Positions 10,989-21,909 are shown, counted from the first letter of the stretch. The stretch: DNA of 64,000 nucleotides from Azorinus chamasolen (GCA_963576725.1 OY755241.1:61191071-61255070), one strand, 5' to 3'. Notes: generated by a model not told the origin, from the letters alone. Translations and numbers: made by a program.

Positions 10989-11474
10989 CATCTTACCTCC
11001 TACAAAATTCTTGTCATTCCATTGGTCAATAAAGGTCACGAGAAACCCCTATAGATTCCTTATGAGGGTACTAAAATCCTTATCATGGCTTTACAAGAGT
11101 TACTTCCCTTATTTGACAGCCATATGCTTTTCTGTTAATTATAATAATATTTTATGTTTATCCACTACAGTTTTAAAAATGCATACATATAATTTATGCT
11201 TTAATTGGAGTTGAAATATAAAAATTAATTAGTTTTACAGTAATAAAAAAGAAAAAAACAAAATATATAAACGAGATTTTAGGCAATTACAAAATATTTT
11301 ATTTAATTCTACTAAAGGGAGGTAATTCCCTTGCTTCCCTAGGGCAAGCCATACACGTAGACCTATGATGCAAACATGCGTATAAATACTTGAAATTTTC
11401 GCCTCGTCCCATATAAATATTTGCTGGCAGTGTATAGTCCATATTAGGGACACTAAGCCCTGCATAACTAATAA
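10989..11474. other. Segment present in FB2 but absent from FB1
   Basis: FB1 reads cataattgcgtataacgtta without a break at 2130-2150. FB2 has about 486 bp between attgcgt and ataacgtta. No clear inverted ends, so it is either an insertion in FB2 or a deletion in FB1. Confidence 0.6.
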
Positions 11475-11512
11475 TAACGTTACCGTGACGTATCAAACAT
11501 CACTATGACGCG

Positions 11513-11537
11513 TAGTAGTAGTAGTAGTAGTAGTATG
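11513..11537. repeat. (TAG)n microsatellite
   Basis: Eight tag units at the point where FB2 lacks about 450 bp present in FB1. Confidence 0.85.
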
Positions 11538-13094
11538 ACGTTGAGTAGTTCTAAATAAGGCTTGTAATTGGTTTACTATACAAAAGCAGTGAATCAGATT
11601 GGTTAGATATGAGACCCCTATACAATTTTCAATAGACGCAAATGTTAGTCGCGTTGATACGCTAACCATTTCCTCCATAAATATTAAAGAGAGTTTCTAC
11701 CCTTATGAATGCATGTAAATCTATATAACTAGATCTACCTAAAATTAAGTTTTAATAGAAACTATGAAGGAAAGGGTTAAATTGTTTATGGATAGCGTCC
11801 ATCCGTTTCCCATATGTCGAATACACCTTCCCGGCTTTCAAAAGGTTTATACACAACTGCGATTCTTCATAATTATTAACCCATGCACTCCTACATGACT
11901 ATTCGTGAAAGCCTCCATCACTATGAATATACCGATATAATAAATATTTATTTAGGAGCAAACTGATAAGATTTTTGAGGAAGTAGATCTAGCCTATATT
12001 CTATATTTTAGTATATGTTCTAAGCAAACATAGAAGACCCTGGTTAGACAAATCCTTCAGGAGCTATCTGTTCAGGGCCCACTCTGGCGTAGAAAGTTAA
12101 AATCTTGATTTATGACATTTTCTAAGGAAACATAATAGACCCTGATCTGGTAGCTCCTATAGGAACTGTCTGATGCGGGTCTTCTTTGTTTGCAAAAGTG
12201 GTGATAAAATGCAGCAATCACGCAGCAAAAATAATTCACTTCCACATAAATTCGTAACTTCTTCTGATTCGCTTACTTTGGGAAAATTATATTGCCCGAG
12301 TATCAAACAGCTTAGATCCTGATCAGACGCTTGTTACTTGTTGTCTGATCTAGGTCAAAAGTGTTTGCAAATCTATCGAGCCTCGCTAAGCGGGAAACGA
12401 GAAACCCATAGATGAACAATTGACTCTGACGGAGGGTTCTGATTGGCTTATTAAGTCGTGCGCACGACTTAAAAAATTATCTCAGGAAAACGAACTTTGT
12501 TTCGTTTTCTCGAGATAATAAAAAAAATTATCTCGTTAAAACGAACTATTTCGTTTTCTCGAGATAATATTTTTTTTTATCTCGTTAAAACGAACTACTT
12601 CGTTTTCTTGAGATAATAAAAAAACTTATCTCATGAAAACGAACTTTTCTCGTTTTCTCGAGATAATAAATTTTTTTATCTCGTCAAAACGAACTACTTC
12701 GTTTTCTTGAGATAATAAAAAAAATTATCTCATGAAAACGAACTTTTTTCGTTTTCTCGAGATAATAATTTTTTTTATCTCGTCAAAACGAACTACTTCG
12801 TTTTCTTGAGATAATAAAAAAAATTATCTCAAGAAAACGAACTTTGTTTCGTTTTCTCGAGATAATAAAAAAAATTATCTCGTAAAAACGAACTTTTTTT
12901 CGTATTCTCGAGATAATAAAAAAAATTATCTCGGGAAAACAAACTTGAAAAAAAATCTTGCATATGTCACCTCAGTGCCACCGTAAATTATCATTTAATA
13001 GTCTGATTTAATTAAGTAGTTAAATATCTATAGTCAGTTGTTTTTTTATTTGCCTAGATAAGAATTTAGGCTAGAAGTAAGGGTTTTAACTTAA

Positions 13095-13336
13095 CCCTTC
13101 GCTTGCTATTCACGTCATTATACCTACCTGTAACTAGTGACGACCCAGATGAGACAGCTCCTGCAGGAGCTGTCTCCTCAGGGTCTGCACTATTTACAAG
13201 TTGATTGTGCAACCAGTGCACTCCACAGCAGTGATTGCACAGCGAAATGTTTGTACACAGTGAAGATATATGTAATTATACAACAGGGCATGGGTAAAGA
13301 AGGAGACATGTATTTTAAAAATCAGCAAGAGAAGGG
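13095..13336. mobile_element. TTAA-D MITE
   Basis: 242 bp, perfect TTAA 13091-13094 and 13337-13340. Ends CCCTTCGCTTGCTATTC / AGCAAGAGAAGGG. Hairpin apex agctcctgcaggagct. Confidence 0.9.
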
Positions 13337-13511
13337 TTAATTTGCTAAAACTTCGCTTCTGATTACATGTTTTTACATGTTATATGTGTGTTCATGATAT
13401 GATGTTTACGTTACTTGTGTATTTTGTCAATTCTTTTGCCATGTATTTGTATGTCAGTCGCAGGGCTTGTGTTATTATTGTTATTGTAAACCACTAAACC
13501 TCCGACTTTAA

Positions 13512-13705
13512 CCCATTACCCCAAAGGCTATTTTTGGATACAACCTCTTTGAATTAATCTACCGAAAAGAATCATTAATTAGAGAAAAGGAAACTTTTAG
13601 AATTTTGTAGTTTGAAACCTATAGAGCAAATGCTCTATTTATCACAATGGTTTCACAAAGTGACTTTTATAGAGTCGCCAAAAGTCGTCAATATGAGGGA
13701 ATGGG
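13512..13705. mobile_element. TTAA-C MITE missing one hairpin arm
   Basis: TTAA 13508-13511 and 13706-13709. About 28 bp shorter than the 222-bp form. The missing piece is the left arm gtgataaatagagcatttg. Confidence 0.88.
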
Positions 13706-13805
13706 TTAAATAAATATTACGTGCCTTGGTTTGACAAAACAACCCTAAACACTTTACATCAGTGTCATAAATTTCACACAGTCTTGCACAATTAAAAATA
13801 GACAT

Positions 13806-13935
13806 CGTGCTCCAGCCTCCAAGGTTATAAAAATTCTGAGTCTGAGTTTGGGATAATTCTCAAGCATCTGATTGAGAATGATCTCAGACCCAAGTAAAAA
13901 AGTTTTATAACCACGGCGCTAGGTTGGAGCATTAC
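13806..13935. mobile_element. J-family inverted-repeat element
   Basis: Inverted ends ccaaggttataaaaattctg / aagttttataaccacgg surround gagtctgag and ctcagac arms. Shorter than the J copies at 17790 and 27889. Confidence 0.7.
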
Positions 13936-14040
13936 TCAGTGATCAGAGCAATCAAACGTTATAGATGTTGACTTTAGTATACACATATTATCAAGTTTCT
14001 TGGCGCAAGTGTGTACAGACTTTGAGACCATACCTATTAT

Positions 14041-14270
14041 CCATTTCGGTGCCAAATTTCTAATTGTCGTCTGCAAACCACTTTCGTTAAATCATTTGGT
14101 ACAATAAGGAAATGAGATGCACATTTCAAAGGAATAAAACACAGATATAGAAATAGAGTTTGAGACAAAAAGTGAAGTCCCTGATCAGATGCCACCTTTT
14201 CATTGCGGCGACTTATCTGGGACTGCACTATTTGTCGTGGTGCATTTTTGCGCCATTGGCAGTGAAAGGG
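14041..14270. mobile_element. TTAA-E MITE
   Basis: 230 bp, ttat 14037-14040 and TTAA 14271-14274. Ends CCATTTCGGTGCC / GGCAGTGAAAGGG. The hairpin at about 14180-14222 is decayed. Confidence 0.82.
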
Positions 14271-14274
14271 TTAA

Positions 14275-15760
14275 TTGGCATTGCAATGCCACCCCTCAAA
14301 ACCGGTCTGTATGTTGCAGCTTAATGCAGGCTGAAAGTCATACACAAGCTTCCAAATGAGGTTTCTGCAAGACTTTTATCCTGCCTCAAAAGATATAAAT
14401 TCTTCTTTATTATAAATGCGGTTTTGCGGTTGGTGTGGTGTCTTTTCATATGTGACTCTCCCTGTTTGACTGTTTTTTTCTCTTCTCCATATTATAGGGG
14501 GCTTACAGTAATTGAGAGAGATAAATAAAATATGCCGATAATATGACAGGGATTAATAGATATTTGCACGAAATATGTTACACGAAAAACATTGCTGTTT
14601 TCAGTAAACATGGTTTGATCGTTTGAGTTGATGGACTTCTAGTATATTACTGTTGATTGAATGCAAATATAATGTGTGTTCGGTGGACAATTCCGTGATA
14701 ACTTCTATAACCAATTTAGCCAAGTACGCTGACGTCTTATATGGGTAACATATAGTGTATTCATTGTTCTACAGTTTTAAAACAATAACATTCACAGTAT
14801 GTCTTCTAGTTTCGTTAATTATGTTCATTTTTAAAACTCGTAGCATTAATATTTCTATAAAATTCAGTATTTTATCCAAATATGACTGGTATACTCAAAA
14901 TTAGGTCTTTAATCAGTATCCAGAATGCCAGAGTAGTTAAATTGTAGCAATTTCATAGTAATATCAAATGAAGACAGTGGTGAAATATTTTGTCATTGCC
15001 GATAATCGAAGGTTCAGATCATGAATGCCGTCAACCGGAAGACGGAGTAATGCCAAACACCAGTTGGACTGGGTCTGATAAAAGTTTCAATCATACAGAC
15101 ATTAAGGTTACAATACAATAAATAGAAACCTTCATTAAAATAAACAATATTACTATACCTGGCTTTTAAATACAATATCAAACAATCAAGCATTCGACAA
15201 TTTTGCATAAAAATATATTCCCGAGTATTACAGGTAATTAGTTAATAGTAATACGTAAGCCAGTCACAAGGTCTGATAGCACGTGATTAAGCGACAGTAA
15301 CATGCCAGTCAGCCATGAGGCCATGCATGTATAGGTTGTCTCCATCACAAAAAAAGACAAGTTTGAAGTGACAGCCGAGATTGTGGAGGAGTTTTGATGA
15401 CAATGTCTAACTGTCGAGTATACGCTGCATTTTATATTTCATTCTGAAATTGCGTGTTTGCAATGTTTGACGTCAAATTGCTTCTAGCAAGGAATAACAA
15501 TAACACATATCAACTCATATATCGTGATTTGATCGAAGGGTGACATTTGGTATAGTAAGGCAAAATTTCGCCGTCCAGTGTTACATAATGTTGAGCTCCT
15601 ACAAAACCCAATTATTTAGCCCTGGAATTTATACAAAATGTACAAAAGTTGCGATTTGAATTTTACACAATAGTGCTCATATTATCAATCCTAGAAAGAA
15701 ACTGTTACGACTAAACTTTATCGCATGTGCCATTATGTTTCCAAGGTTGATAAAAACATT
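14275..15760. other. LU-1 intron; little structure
   Basis: A decayed TA-type MITE trace at about 14318-14400 (cagcttaatgcaggctgaaa). No convincing exon or repeat otherwise. Confidence 0.5.
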
Positions 15761-15792
15761 ATCTCTCTCTCACACACACACACACACACACG
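15761..15792. repeat. (CT)n(CA)n microsatellite
   Basis: tctctctct followed by about ten ca units. Confidence 0.95.
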
Positions 15793-15981
15793 GGTATGTA
15801 ATACATGTACTTTAAAACACTATTAACAATAATGTTCGAGATCAATTTGGGGCAATGGCGAACCACCATGTTTATTTATGCACATATATCGGTATTGTGT
15901 TACAAAATGTACTAATTCAGCATTTTAACTGTTTTATCGATCCTGCGGTGTTAGTAATGCTATTTATGAAAAACAACTTAC

Positions 15982-16038
15982 CTGTTTGGATATACATCCC
16001 GCTGAAACAACACCACCACGGACATTAATGTAGCACCA
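15982..16038 (-). CDS. LU-1 middle exon
   Basis: A 57-bp exon with strong signals on both sides: acceptor tatattgttttcag and donor CAG|gtaagt. It reads WCYINVRGGVVSAGCISKQ, 19 codons, phase 0 at both ends. It begins with an aromatic/aliphatic residue plus Cys and ends four residues after a Gly-Cys. The middle exon of LU-3 has the same layout (VCY... to AGCRDIH). Joined between 18541-18980 and 9912-10091 it supplies the fifth and sixth cysteines of the LU domain. Its small size makes it easy for gene finders to miss. Confidence 0.72.
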
Positions 16039-16164
16039 CTGAAAACAATATAATCAGTAAATAAACATAAGAACTGACATTAACACCACTGAAACATAGA
16101 CAGTACTTGTAAATCACCACTGACATTAATGTAGCACCATTTATACAGTATAACTGAAACATAA

Positions 16165-16313
16165 ACATAAATACTTGAATTGCTCTGATCTAATATTTCG
16201 ACCCCTAAGGGCCTTTTTCAAAGATTATCATGTCCAAATATTTTGACATGATAATCTTTGAAAAAGGCCCTTAGTGGTCGAAATATAGATCAGAGCAATT
16301 CAAGTATTTATGT
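16165..16313. repeat. Near-perfect long hairpin
   Basis: Arms of about 69 bp (acataaatacttgaattgct ... gataatcatgtc-type sequence at the tip) around a loop near 16234-16243. Only a few mismatches. It may be a foldback MITE or SINE-derived inverted duplicate; no family recognised. Confidence 0.9.
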
Positions 16314-16740
16314 ATTATATTAATTCCCTATTTTGGAATATTTTCTTCATTGTGAAACATAAACAGTATAATCAGTATTTATACAATACTGGCAACAAAA
16401 AGGTAGCTTAGTTGTTCTTTGCAACACTGCAAATATAAATAACAGGACGAGGTTTATATTTATAACACTGGGCACACATACAGCAATGCCGTTGTATCTG
16501 CAACATTACAAACAACGAAAAATGTCACATTTGGGCGTGTGTTCATATTTGCAACACCGTAACCATTGACAATAGGACAAGTTCTACATCGCCATACTGA
16601 AAGTTTTGATATTAGGGCCAGTTCTACATTTACACCACTAGGAACATTTATAATAGCATCAAAACCCCTGCAGTCTCACCGCGCCTGGGGAATGGCACGA
16701 ATAAATGTTGAGTGAATTTATTCCAATACAGTATTGTGAA
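16314..16740. other. No gene seen
   Basis: AT-rich, with repeated words such as caacac and acattta but no clear repeat unit. Confidence 0.5.
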
Positions 16741-16747
16741 GGATCCG

Positions 16748-16925
16748 GCGCGGATTTAGAGGGGGCGGATCCGGTGTGCGCACCCCACCCTAACTCAATT
16801 ACGTTCTTTCTCAATATATACTGCAAAGACACCAGTGATGTCATCCAACTTTCAAAAATATACGCCCAACACCCACTAAAAATCTATCCTTCCGCTCCCC
16901 CAATCTGAAATCCTGGATCCGCACC
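16748..16925. mobile_element. K-family element, short copy
   Basis: Inverted termini ggcgcggatttagag and, reversed, ggtgcggatccagg. aaggatc is repeated on both flanks and may be a target duplication. A second, opposite copy is at 30110-30595. Confidence 0.65.
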
Positions 16926-17530
16926 TAAGGATCGAGATTTACGAAACAAGAGGGCAAAGATGACCTCAAATTACTTACATTGATATTACTTTCATCAGGA
17001 TCAAACACCTATATAATATTTCTATATGGACTACAGTTATATGGGGAACACAAGATCCGCCTTTGGCAGACATGTTTTAATAAATGCAAATAACATTTGA
17101 TAATTTCTGACATGATCACTGATGAATATTTTGGTAAGATTGATGTTGAATCCAGACAATTAGATAGGACAGCTTTGGAAGCGAAACAATTAGCCATATA
17201 AATTAACCCCAACCCGCGTGACCATGTTTGCATGACATTATTTTGTAGCAGTTGGTAGGTAGATGGTCAAACAAGAAGCATTCTGTAAGATTTTGAAATC
17301 GGATTAGTAGTTTTTTAGAATATATTTGAAACATATAAGGACGATTTACTCTACTTAAGTGCAGTTTTATCTTATGAATGTGATTTCAAGAAAGTCCATA
17401 GATATATTAAACCAATTTTACCTGGTTGTCATGGCAACCATATTTCGACATGGGAATTCCATATTTGAATAAGTCTGATAGGGGTCAATGCCTGCGATTT
17501 CTTTATTGAAATTGATCCATCAATATAGGG
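16926..17530. other. No gene seen
   Basis: LU-1 intron. Nothing beyond a small palindrome ggttgtcatggcaacc near 17423-17438. Confidence 0.5.
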
Positions 17531-17539
17531 AATGTTGTT

Positions 17540-17666
17540 AAATCCTTTTAATGCGGAACACTTATGCACTGACATTTGTAAACCATGTAGACCCAGATCA
17601 GGGGGTTCCTAGTGGAGCCCCTAATCAGCGTCTGAACTGCTTGTCATTGAAATTTCTCTAGCACGT
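17540..17666. mobile_element. Decayed TTAA-type MITE
   Basis: Hairpin remnant tagacccagatcaggggg / ccctaatcagcgtctga at about 17588-17638 before TTAA 17667-17670. Confidence 0.5.
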
Positions 17667-17670
17667 TTAA

Positions 17671-18134
17671 CCTTTCCCTGTTCATTATTCATATAAGAAA
17701 TAATCACATCATTAATATTAATTAGCTGATTTTTATAATGGCACGTGCACACGTGAATGTTTGGTATTGAAAGAACCTGTAGAGTCTGTGTCCCTGCTTA
17801 TAAAGCTTTTAGTTGAGTCTGAGTTTCGTTCTCAAGCTTTTGATTGGTCAGATTGGAGTTCACAAGCTTTTGATTGGTCAGATTTGAGCCAAAGGCTCAA
17901 ATCTGACCAATCAAAAACTTGAGAACGAACTCAGACTCAATTAAAAGTTTTATAAGCATGAACCCAGATCTATTATCATTTCATCAGCAAACAGAGCAGA
18001 CCCTGATCAGACGGCCCCTACATGAGCTGTCTTATATGGTTCTACTCCTTTTGCAAATGCGTGAAAGTGTTACGGCTTTCATACTGGGTGAATTCTATAG
18101 TTGAAAACTGGAGAGTTATTCTCCCCTGAAAGAG
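17671..18134. mobile_element. TTAA-G MITE with nested J element
   Basis: TTAA 17667-17670 and 18135-18138. G-specific ataagaaataatcacatcat at the left, hairpin agcagaccctgatcagacgg at 17996-18015. J is inserted at 17790-17963. The right TTAA is shared with the next element. Confidence 0.8.
17790..17963. mobile_element. J-family element nested in TTAA-G
   Basis: Inverted ends ccctgcttataaa / tttataagcatg. The left arm contains two tandem copies of cttttgattggtcagatt; the tip is tttgagccaaaggctcaaa. Confidence 0.8.
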
Positions 18135-18138
18135 TTAA

Positions 18139-18382
18139 CCCTTTTCCTGGTCTATGTTTATTACAAATTTCAGTACCTATATTGGAATATTCATGGACAA
18201 AATAGTTATAATGAAATATGGAAGGTAAAACATTGTAGTCATTTTAGAAAGTAAAGAAACAATTCTTTCAAATTCCATTAGCAAACAGAGTAGACCCTGA
18301 TCAGATGGCTCCTACATGAGCCATCTGATATGTGTCTACTCTGTTTGCAAATGCGTGCAAACACGTTTATGTGAGGAAAAGG
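18139..18382. mobile_element. TTAA-A MITE
   Basis: TTAA 18135-18138 (shared) and ttag 18383-18386. Reverse orientation, with hairpin at about 18283-18350. Confidence 0.85.
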
Positions 18383-18540
18383 TTAGATATGTTATTGACG
18401 AGTGGCGATACACACTACACGACGGACTACATACGAAGACAGAAGGTGGCCACAGTTCCATCACAACAGTTCACATTGACACTTCATGCCAGTGGAGTCA
18501 GCTCATTGGTTATTCAGAAGCTAACTTTGTTCATATGTAC

Positions 18541-18980
18541 CTGTTTTGTTTTATCACACTGAACGACTTTACAACCGGACAGATCGGTAGATGTGTTCAA
18601 ACATTCTATACACTGTAAGTTGGACACAGCGGCAGTTGCAGTTGTAGATGATGTAGTTGTAGATTGTGTAGTTGTATACCGTGTAGTAGTTGTATACGGT
18701 GTAGTTGTAGATTGTGTAGTTGTATACGGTGTAGTTGTAGACTGTGTAGTTGTATACGGTGTAGTTGTAGATTGTGTAGTTGTATACGGTGTAGTTGTAG
18801 ATGGCGTAGTTGTAGATTGTGTAGTTGTAGATGGGGTAGTTGTAGATGGTGTAGTTGTAGATGGCGTAGTTGTAGATTGTGTAGTTGTAGATTGTGTAGT
18901 TGTAGATGGCGTAGTTGTAGATTGTGTAGTTGTAGATGGTGTAGTTGTATACGGTGTAGTTGTAGACGGTGTAGTTTTCA
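18541..18980 (-). CDS. LU-1 exon: Thr-rich stalk plus first half of LU domain
   Basis: A 440-bp exon (2 + 146 codons) entered in phase 1 after acceptor tgtatgtcatttcag and left in phase 0 at donor CAG|gtacat. The first 110 or so residues are TTTPS, TTTQS and TTTPY pentads, a mucin-like stretch expected to be O-glycosylated if secreted. Then comes SNLQCIECLNTSTDLSGCKV and VQCDKTKQ, with the C-x2-C spacing and leucine that open Ly6/uPAR domains. The next exons are 15982-16038 and 9912-10091. A signal-peptide exon must lie upstream (above 18981) and was not found. Placing a long Thr-rich stalk in front of a single LU domain is unusual. Confidence 0.72.
18640..18976. repeat. Coding 15-bp minisatellite
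   Basis: About 22 units of gtagttgta plus six variable bases (tacggt, gattgt, gatggc). In phase with codons, so each unit is one Thr-rich pentad on the minus strand. Long ORFs also appear on the other frames because the unit length is divisible by three. Confidence 0.9.
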
Positions 18981-19119
18981 CTGAAATGACATACATGTAT
19001 TAGCAATCCGTATGGTATAAAAAAAATATACCACTAGGCACAAAAAGTACATCAAGAGTAAATACGAAATGCAATTTTGAATTAAACATCCACCGAAACA
19101 ATCTCAGAAACAGTTTTGG

Positions 19120-19206
19120 AGTTTTTTTCTACTAACCTGTGTGTAAATGTTAGGTGGCTGCTTAATGCATCTTACAGAAAATTCCAACAATCGAGGTTTT
19201 ACTGTA
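19120..19206. mobile_element. Decayed TA-B2 MITE
   Basis: gtggctgcttaatgcat and the end aatcgaggttttactg before TA. Left part lost. Confidence 0.5.
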
Positions 19207-19243
19207 TATAAATCTGATCATTCACTTTGGATATTTAACGATA

Positions 19244-19414
19244 TAGTAAAACCCCGCTAATGCGACCACCTACAAGAGGTATAATTATGTGTGCTAGATG
19301 CAGTTGGTAGCTTAATGCAGGAAAAAAGTACTTTTGTCCTGCATTAAACAACCACCTGCTTATAAAGACACCCATGTTCATTTATTAAGTGGTCGCATTA
19401 GTGGGATTCTACTG
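19244..19414. mobile_element. TA-P MITE
   Basis: Inverted ends tagtaaaaccccgctaatg / cattagtgggattctactg, TA on both sides (19242-19243, 19415-19416). The apex hairpin is reduced to aaaagtacttttgtcc. Confidence 0.82.
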
Positions 19415-19693
19415 TATTAATTTAAATTAATGAATATTCATGAAATGATCAATTCAGTCATAATTATTCATTAGGATAAGGATTGAACACTGTCAAATTG
19501 ATCTTCTTCATAAAATAGTATGACCAACGAAACGGATATTTTAACGTTTGTTATCACAATAGGTTTAATATTAATTATATAAATAGCTCACCTAAATCTG
19601 TTGGGCATTGCAAATGTGCTGAAAGATAAAGCATTAACTCACCGGCATAAAAGCAACTCACTTAGCGTTGAACGATTATTCATTTTGAAAAGC

Positions 19694-19848
19694 ATAAGTA
19701 AAATCTCGATTATTCGATTTTTTTGTATAGAAGGTGGCCGCTCCTAGAGGAGCTTTCTGCATTACTTTTACCATGCATTAAGCTGCCATCTGTCTTAAAA
19801 ATCGGTAATGATACGTATTTAAGTGTTCGAATAATCGAGATTTTACTG
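19694..19848. mobile_element. TA-B2 MITE, left side shortened
   Basis: Ends aagtaaaatctcgattattc and gaataatcgagattttactg. Apex gctcctagaggagc at about 19750-19763. Confidence 0.8.
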
Positions 19849-19922
19849 TATATTCTTTATGTTATACAGCAAACCAAATACATGTAAAGCGGCCAGTTTA
19901 TGAATAAACATAAATGTATTTA

Positions 19923-20213
19923 ACACTTTCGGCGCCAAATTTCTAATTGTAGTCTGCAATCCATTTTTTGTTAAATCATTCGGTAAATTAAGGAAATGAG
20001 ATTAATAAATACAAATTTCAAAGGAATAAAGCACAGATATAGAAATAGAGATTGGGACAAAAAGTGAAGTCCCTGACTGCTGGGTGAAAGTCATGCAGAA
20101 AACTCCTATAGGAGCTTTCTGTATGATTTCCCCCCTGCAATAAGCTGCCACCTGTATCAATAATGGTACGTATTTGAGTGTTCGAATAATCGAGTTTTCG
20201 CTGTATTCTGCTT
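19923..20213. mobile_element. Chimera of TTAA-E left half and TA-B2 right half
   Basis: Starts as TTAA-E (ttaacactttcggcgccaaa through agtgaagtccctga at about 20078) and switches without a gap into TA-B2 sequence (gggtgaaagtcatgcag), finishing with cgaataatcgagttttcgctg. The break falls at the base of both hairpins. Confidence 0.75.
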
Positions 20214-20449
20214 TGGCAGTTGTGTTGTTGCGTAAAATTGGTGAAATACAAGCAGATAATATATTTAACACATAACACGCTACATAATTGGTATCTAAGA
20301 AACTGCAATTCTTTTAAGTTAGTTTTCAGTAAGGATGTGCAGAGGTTTGGTTCCTGTTTGACACCTAGACCCCAACTGCTTGCGTAAGTTATCTCGCTAG
20401 CATGCAGAGGCGTTTTATTTTCAAGTAAACACAATTTAGATAAGGGAAA

Positions 20450-20596
20450 TTAGTTGAAATGATAGGGAAACGTACGTATTATATAACTGATGTTGTTGGT
20501 TTTATACGGTGATTGGTTGCAAAGATTTTTGTCACAGCACTTTGTGGTCAGCTCTGAGTGTTGCATTTCCGACAAGTGTTTCAGCAGCTCACAGTA
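20450..20596 (-). CDS. LU-2 last exon: LU C-terminal signature
   Basis: Excellent acceptor (gttttcttttttgacag) followed in phase 0 by YCELLKHLSEMQ, then TTKCCDKNLCNQS, 19 more residues and TAA at 20450-20452 (49 codons with stop). CC-x4-CN is the closing motif of Ly6/uPAR domains. The exon starts with an aromatic residue and Cys, as the last exons of LU-1 and LU-3 start with AC and EC. Its natural partner is 24665-24849. Together they contain exactly ten cysteines, the usual number for a LU domain. The tail is not obviously a GPI signal. Confidence 0.72.
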   Translation of the reverse strand, partial: YCELLKHLSEMQHSELTTKCCDKNLCNQSPYKTNNISYIIRTFPYHFN

Positions 20597-20670
20597 CTGT
20601 CAAAAAAGAAAACATTGGAATACACCATTTACATAAGAATACATAAAAATAATGTTACCAAGTATTTTAA

Positions 20671-20902
20671 CCCTTTATTCCATGAATATGCCTTTCTATG
20701 CATTTACAGAGTAGACCCATGTCAGACGGCTCCTATATAATCCTGAGCTCTGTTTGCTGATGGTATAATATACGGTAGATATGATTATACGGTTTCTGCC
20801 AGTGCCAAAACTTCCCGTGTCTATATGCTATTATTACAAATTTATCTAATTAATATTCATAACGCCATTATTTCTTACATGAATGTTTGTGGAGGAAGGA
20901 GT
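20671..20902. mobile_element. TTAA-G MITE with damaged hairpin
   Basis: TTAA 20667-20670 and 20903-20906. Ends CCCTTTATTCCATGAATA / TTGTGGAGGAAGGAG. The right hairpin arm is mostly deleted. Confidence 0.85.
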
Positions 20903-21020
20903 TTAAGCACCATGTGAATATCATGCCTGTACTTAAACCTATAGATTCGGGTGCTGCTACTCTGAGTGTTATGCTGATTAGGTGCCATATTACTATTTTG
21001 CGACACCTGCTTTACAGTTA

Positions 21021-21118
21021 GGTTATTAAAAAACAATTGTTATAATAATAAAGAATTGCTTTACAATTATGTTATATGTTATTAAAAAACAATTGTTATA
21101 ATAATAAAGAAATGGTGA
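21021..21118. repeat. Two-copy direct repeat
   Basis: Two copies of gttattaaaaaacaattgtt plus ataataataaagaa, about 50 bp apart. Confidence 0.85.
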
Positions 21119-21149
21119 CTGGTGCTAAGCAACTAGTAATATACAAACT

Positions 21150-21330
21150 TACCAAGTGAGATTTGGAAGCGCTATCTTGAATATTTGCTGCTTTGTCTTA
21201 AGGTCAAGTGAATATTGAAGTGCTATCATGAATGTTTTCTGCTTTGTCTTAAGGCCAGGTGAATATTGAAGTATTATCTTGAATGTTTTCTGCTTTGTCT
21301 TAAGACCAAGTGTATATTGGAATTGCGTGC
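21150..21330. repeat. About 62-bp tandem repeat, three copies
   Basis: Units share tcttgaatgttttctgc, tttgtcttaaggcca and gtgaatattgaag. Confidence 0.88.
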
Positions 21331-21530
21331 TTAATATTTGATCTTAAGCTAAGGACAATTATTGTTTCAGTAATAACAAACTAGTCGACGCCAATATCCA
21401 CCATTGTTAGGGAACTAAACTTACTAAAATGTATAGAAGTGACAACTAGTTTGTTTACAATCCACTTCCTATGATAAGGTGTAAGGAAAACAATAGACCA
21501 TGCACTGTTCACCAGATAGAACCACATTAA

Positions 21531-21759
21531 CCTTTTCGGTGCCAAATTTTTAATTGTCGTCTGCAATCCAGGTTTGTTAAATATTACGGTAAAATAAAGA
21601 AATGAAATAAATAAATGCAAATTTCAAAGGAATAAAGCACAGATGTGGAAATAGAGTTGAGACAAAAAGTGAAGTCTCTGACCAGAAGCCGCCTTGAAAA
21701 GACGGCGTCTGATTTGGGACTGCACTATTTGTCGTGGTGCATTTATGGCTTTAAATAGG
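21531..21759. mobile_element. TTAA-E MITE
   Basis: 229 bp, TTAA 21527-21530 and 21760-21763. Hairpin apex gccgccttgaaaagacggc. Confidence 0.88.
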
Positions 21760-21909
21760 TTAAGCATGCTTTTATTAGTTAGTCCTAAGTGTGCGGAGGA
21801 ACTACTTGTTCCTTCTTACACAATCGCAGGAGAAGAAAGTGGAAAAGAAAAAGCAATCTACTCAGCCAAATAGCTTTCAGTTGCGCACTAGAGTCCGCTT
21901 TTTCTTTGC

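Larger units (their letters stand above)
10397..12984. mobile_element. Foldback transposon FB2, related to FB1
   Basis: 2,588 bp with the FB1 termini (acggtggcactgaggtgac / gtcacctcagtgccaccgt). The flanking octamers taattatt and aaattatc agree at 6 of 8 positions, a decayed duplication. Arrays of the same two alternating palindromes occupy about 10441-10860 and 12475-12945. The interior is colinear with FB1 in blocks (for example 11545-11860 with 2620-2950), with large insertions or deletions between. No transposase-like ORF. It lies in an intron of LU-1. Confidence 0.88.

Noticed and set aside
18593..19006. Long overlapping ORFs on plus and minus strands (Val/Asp-rich, Cys/Ser-rich, Tyr/Asn-rich)
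   Set aside because: The 15-bp repeat is open in most frames. Only the minus-strand Thr-rich frame has a splice acceptor, a donor and a downstream LU domain.
19570..19625. Minus-strand mini exon (tttatctttcag to TTTAG|gtgagc) with HLQCPTDL
   Set aside because: Good splice signals and a LQC word, but only 27 bp and no partner exon of matching function.
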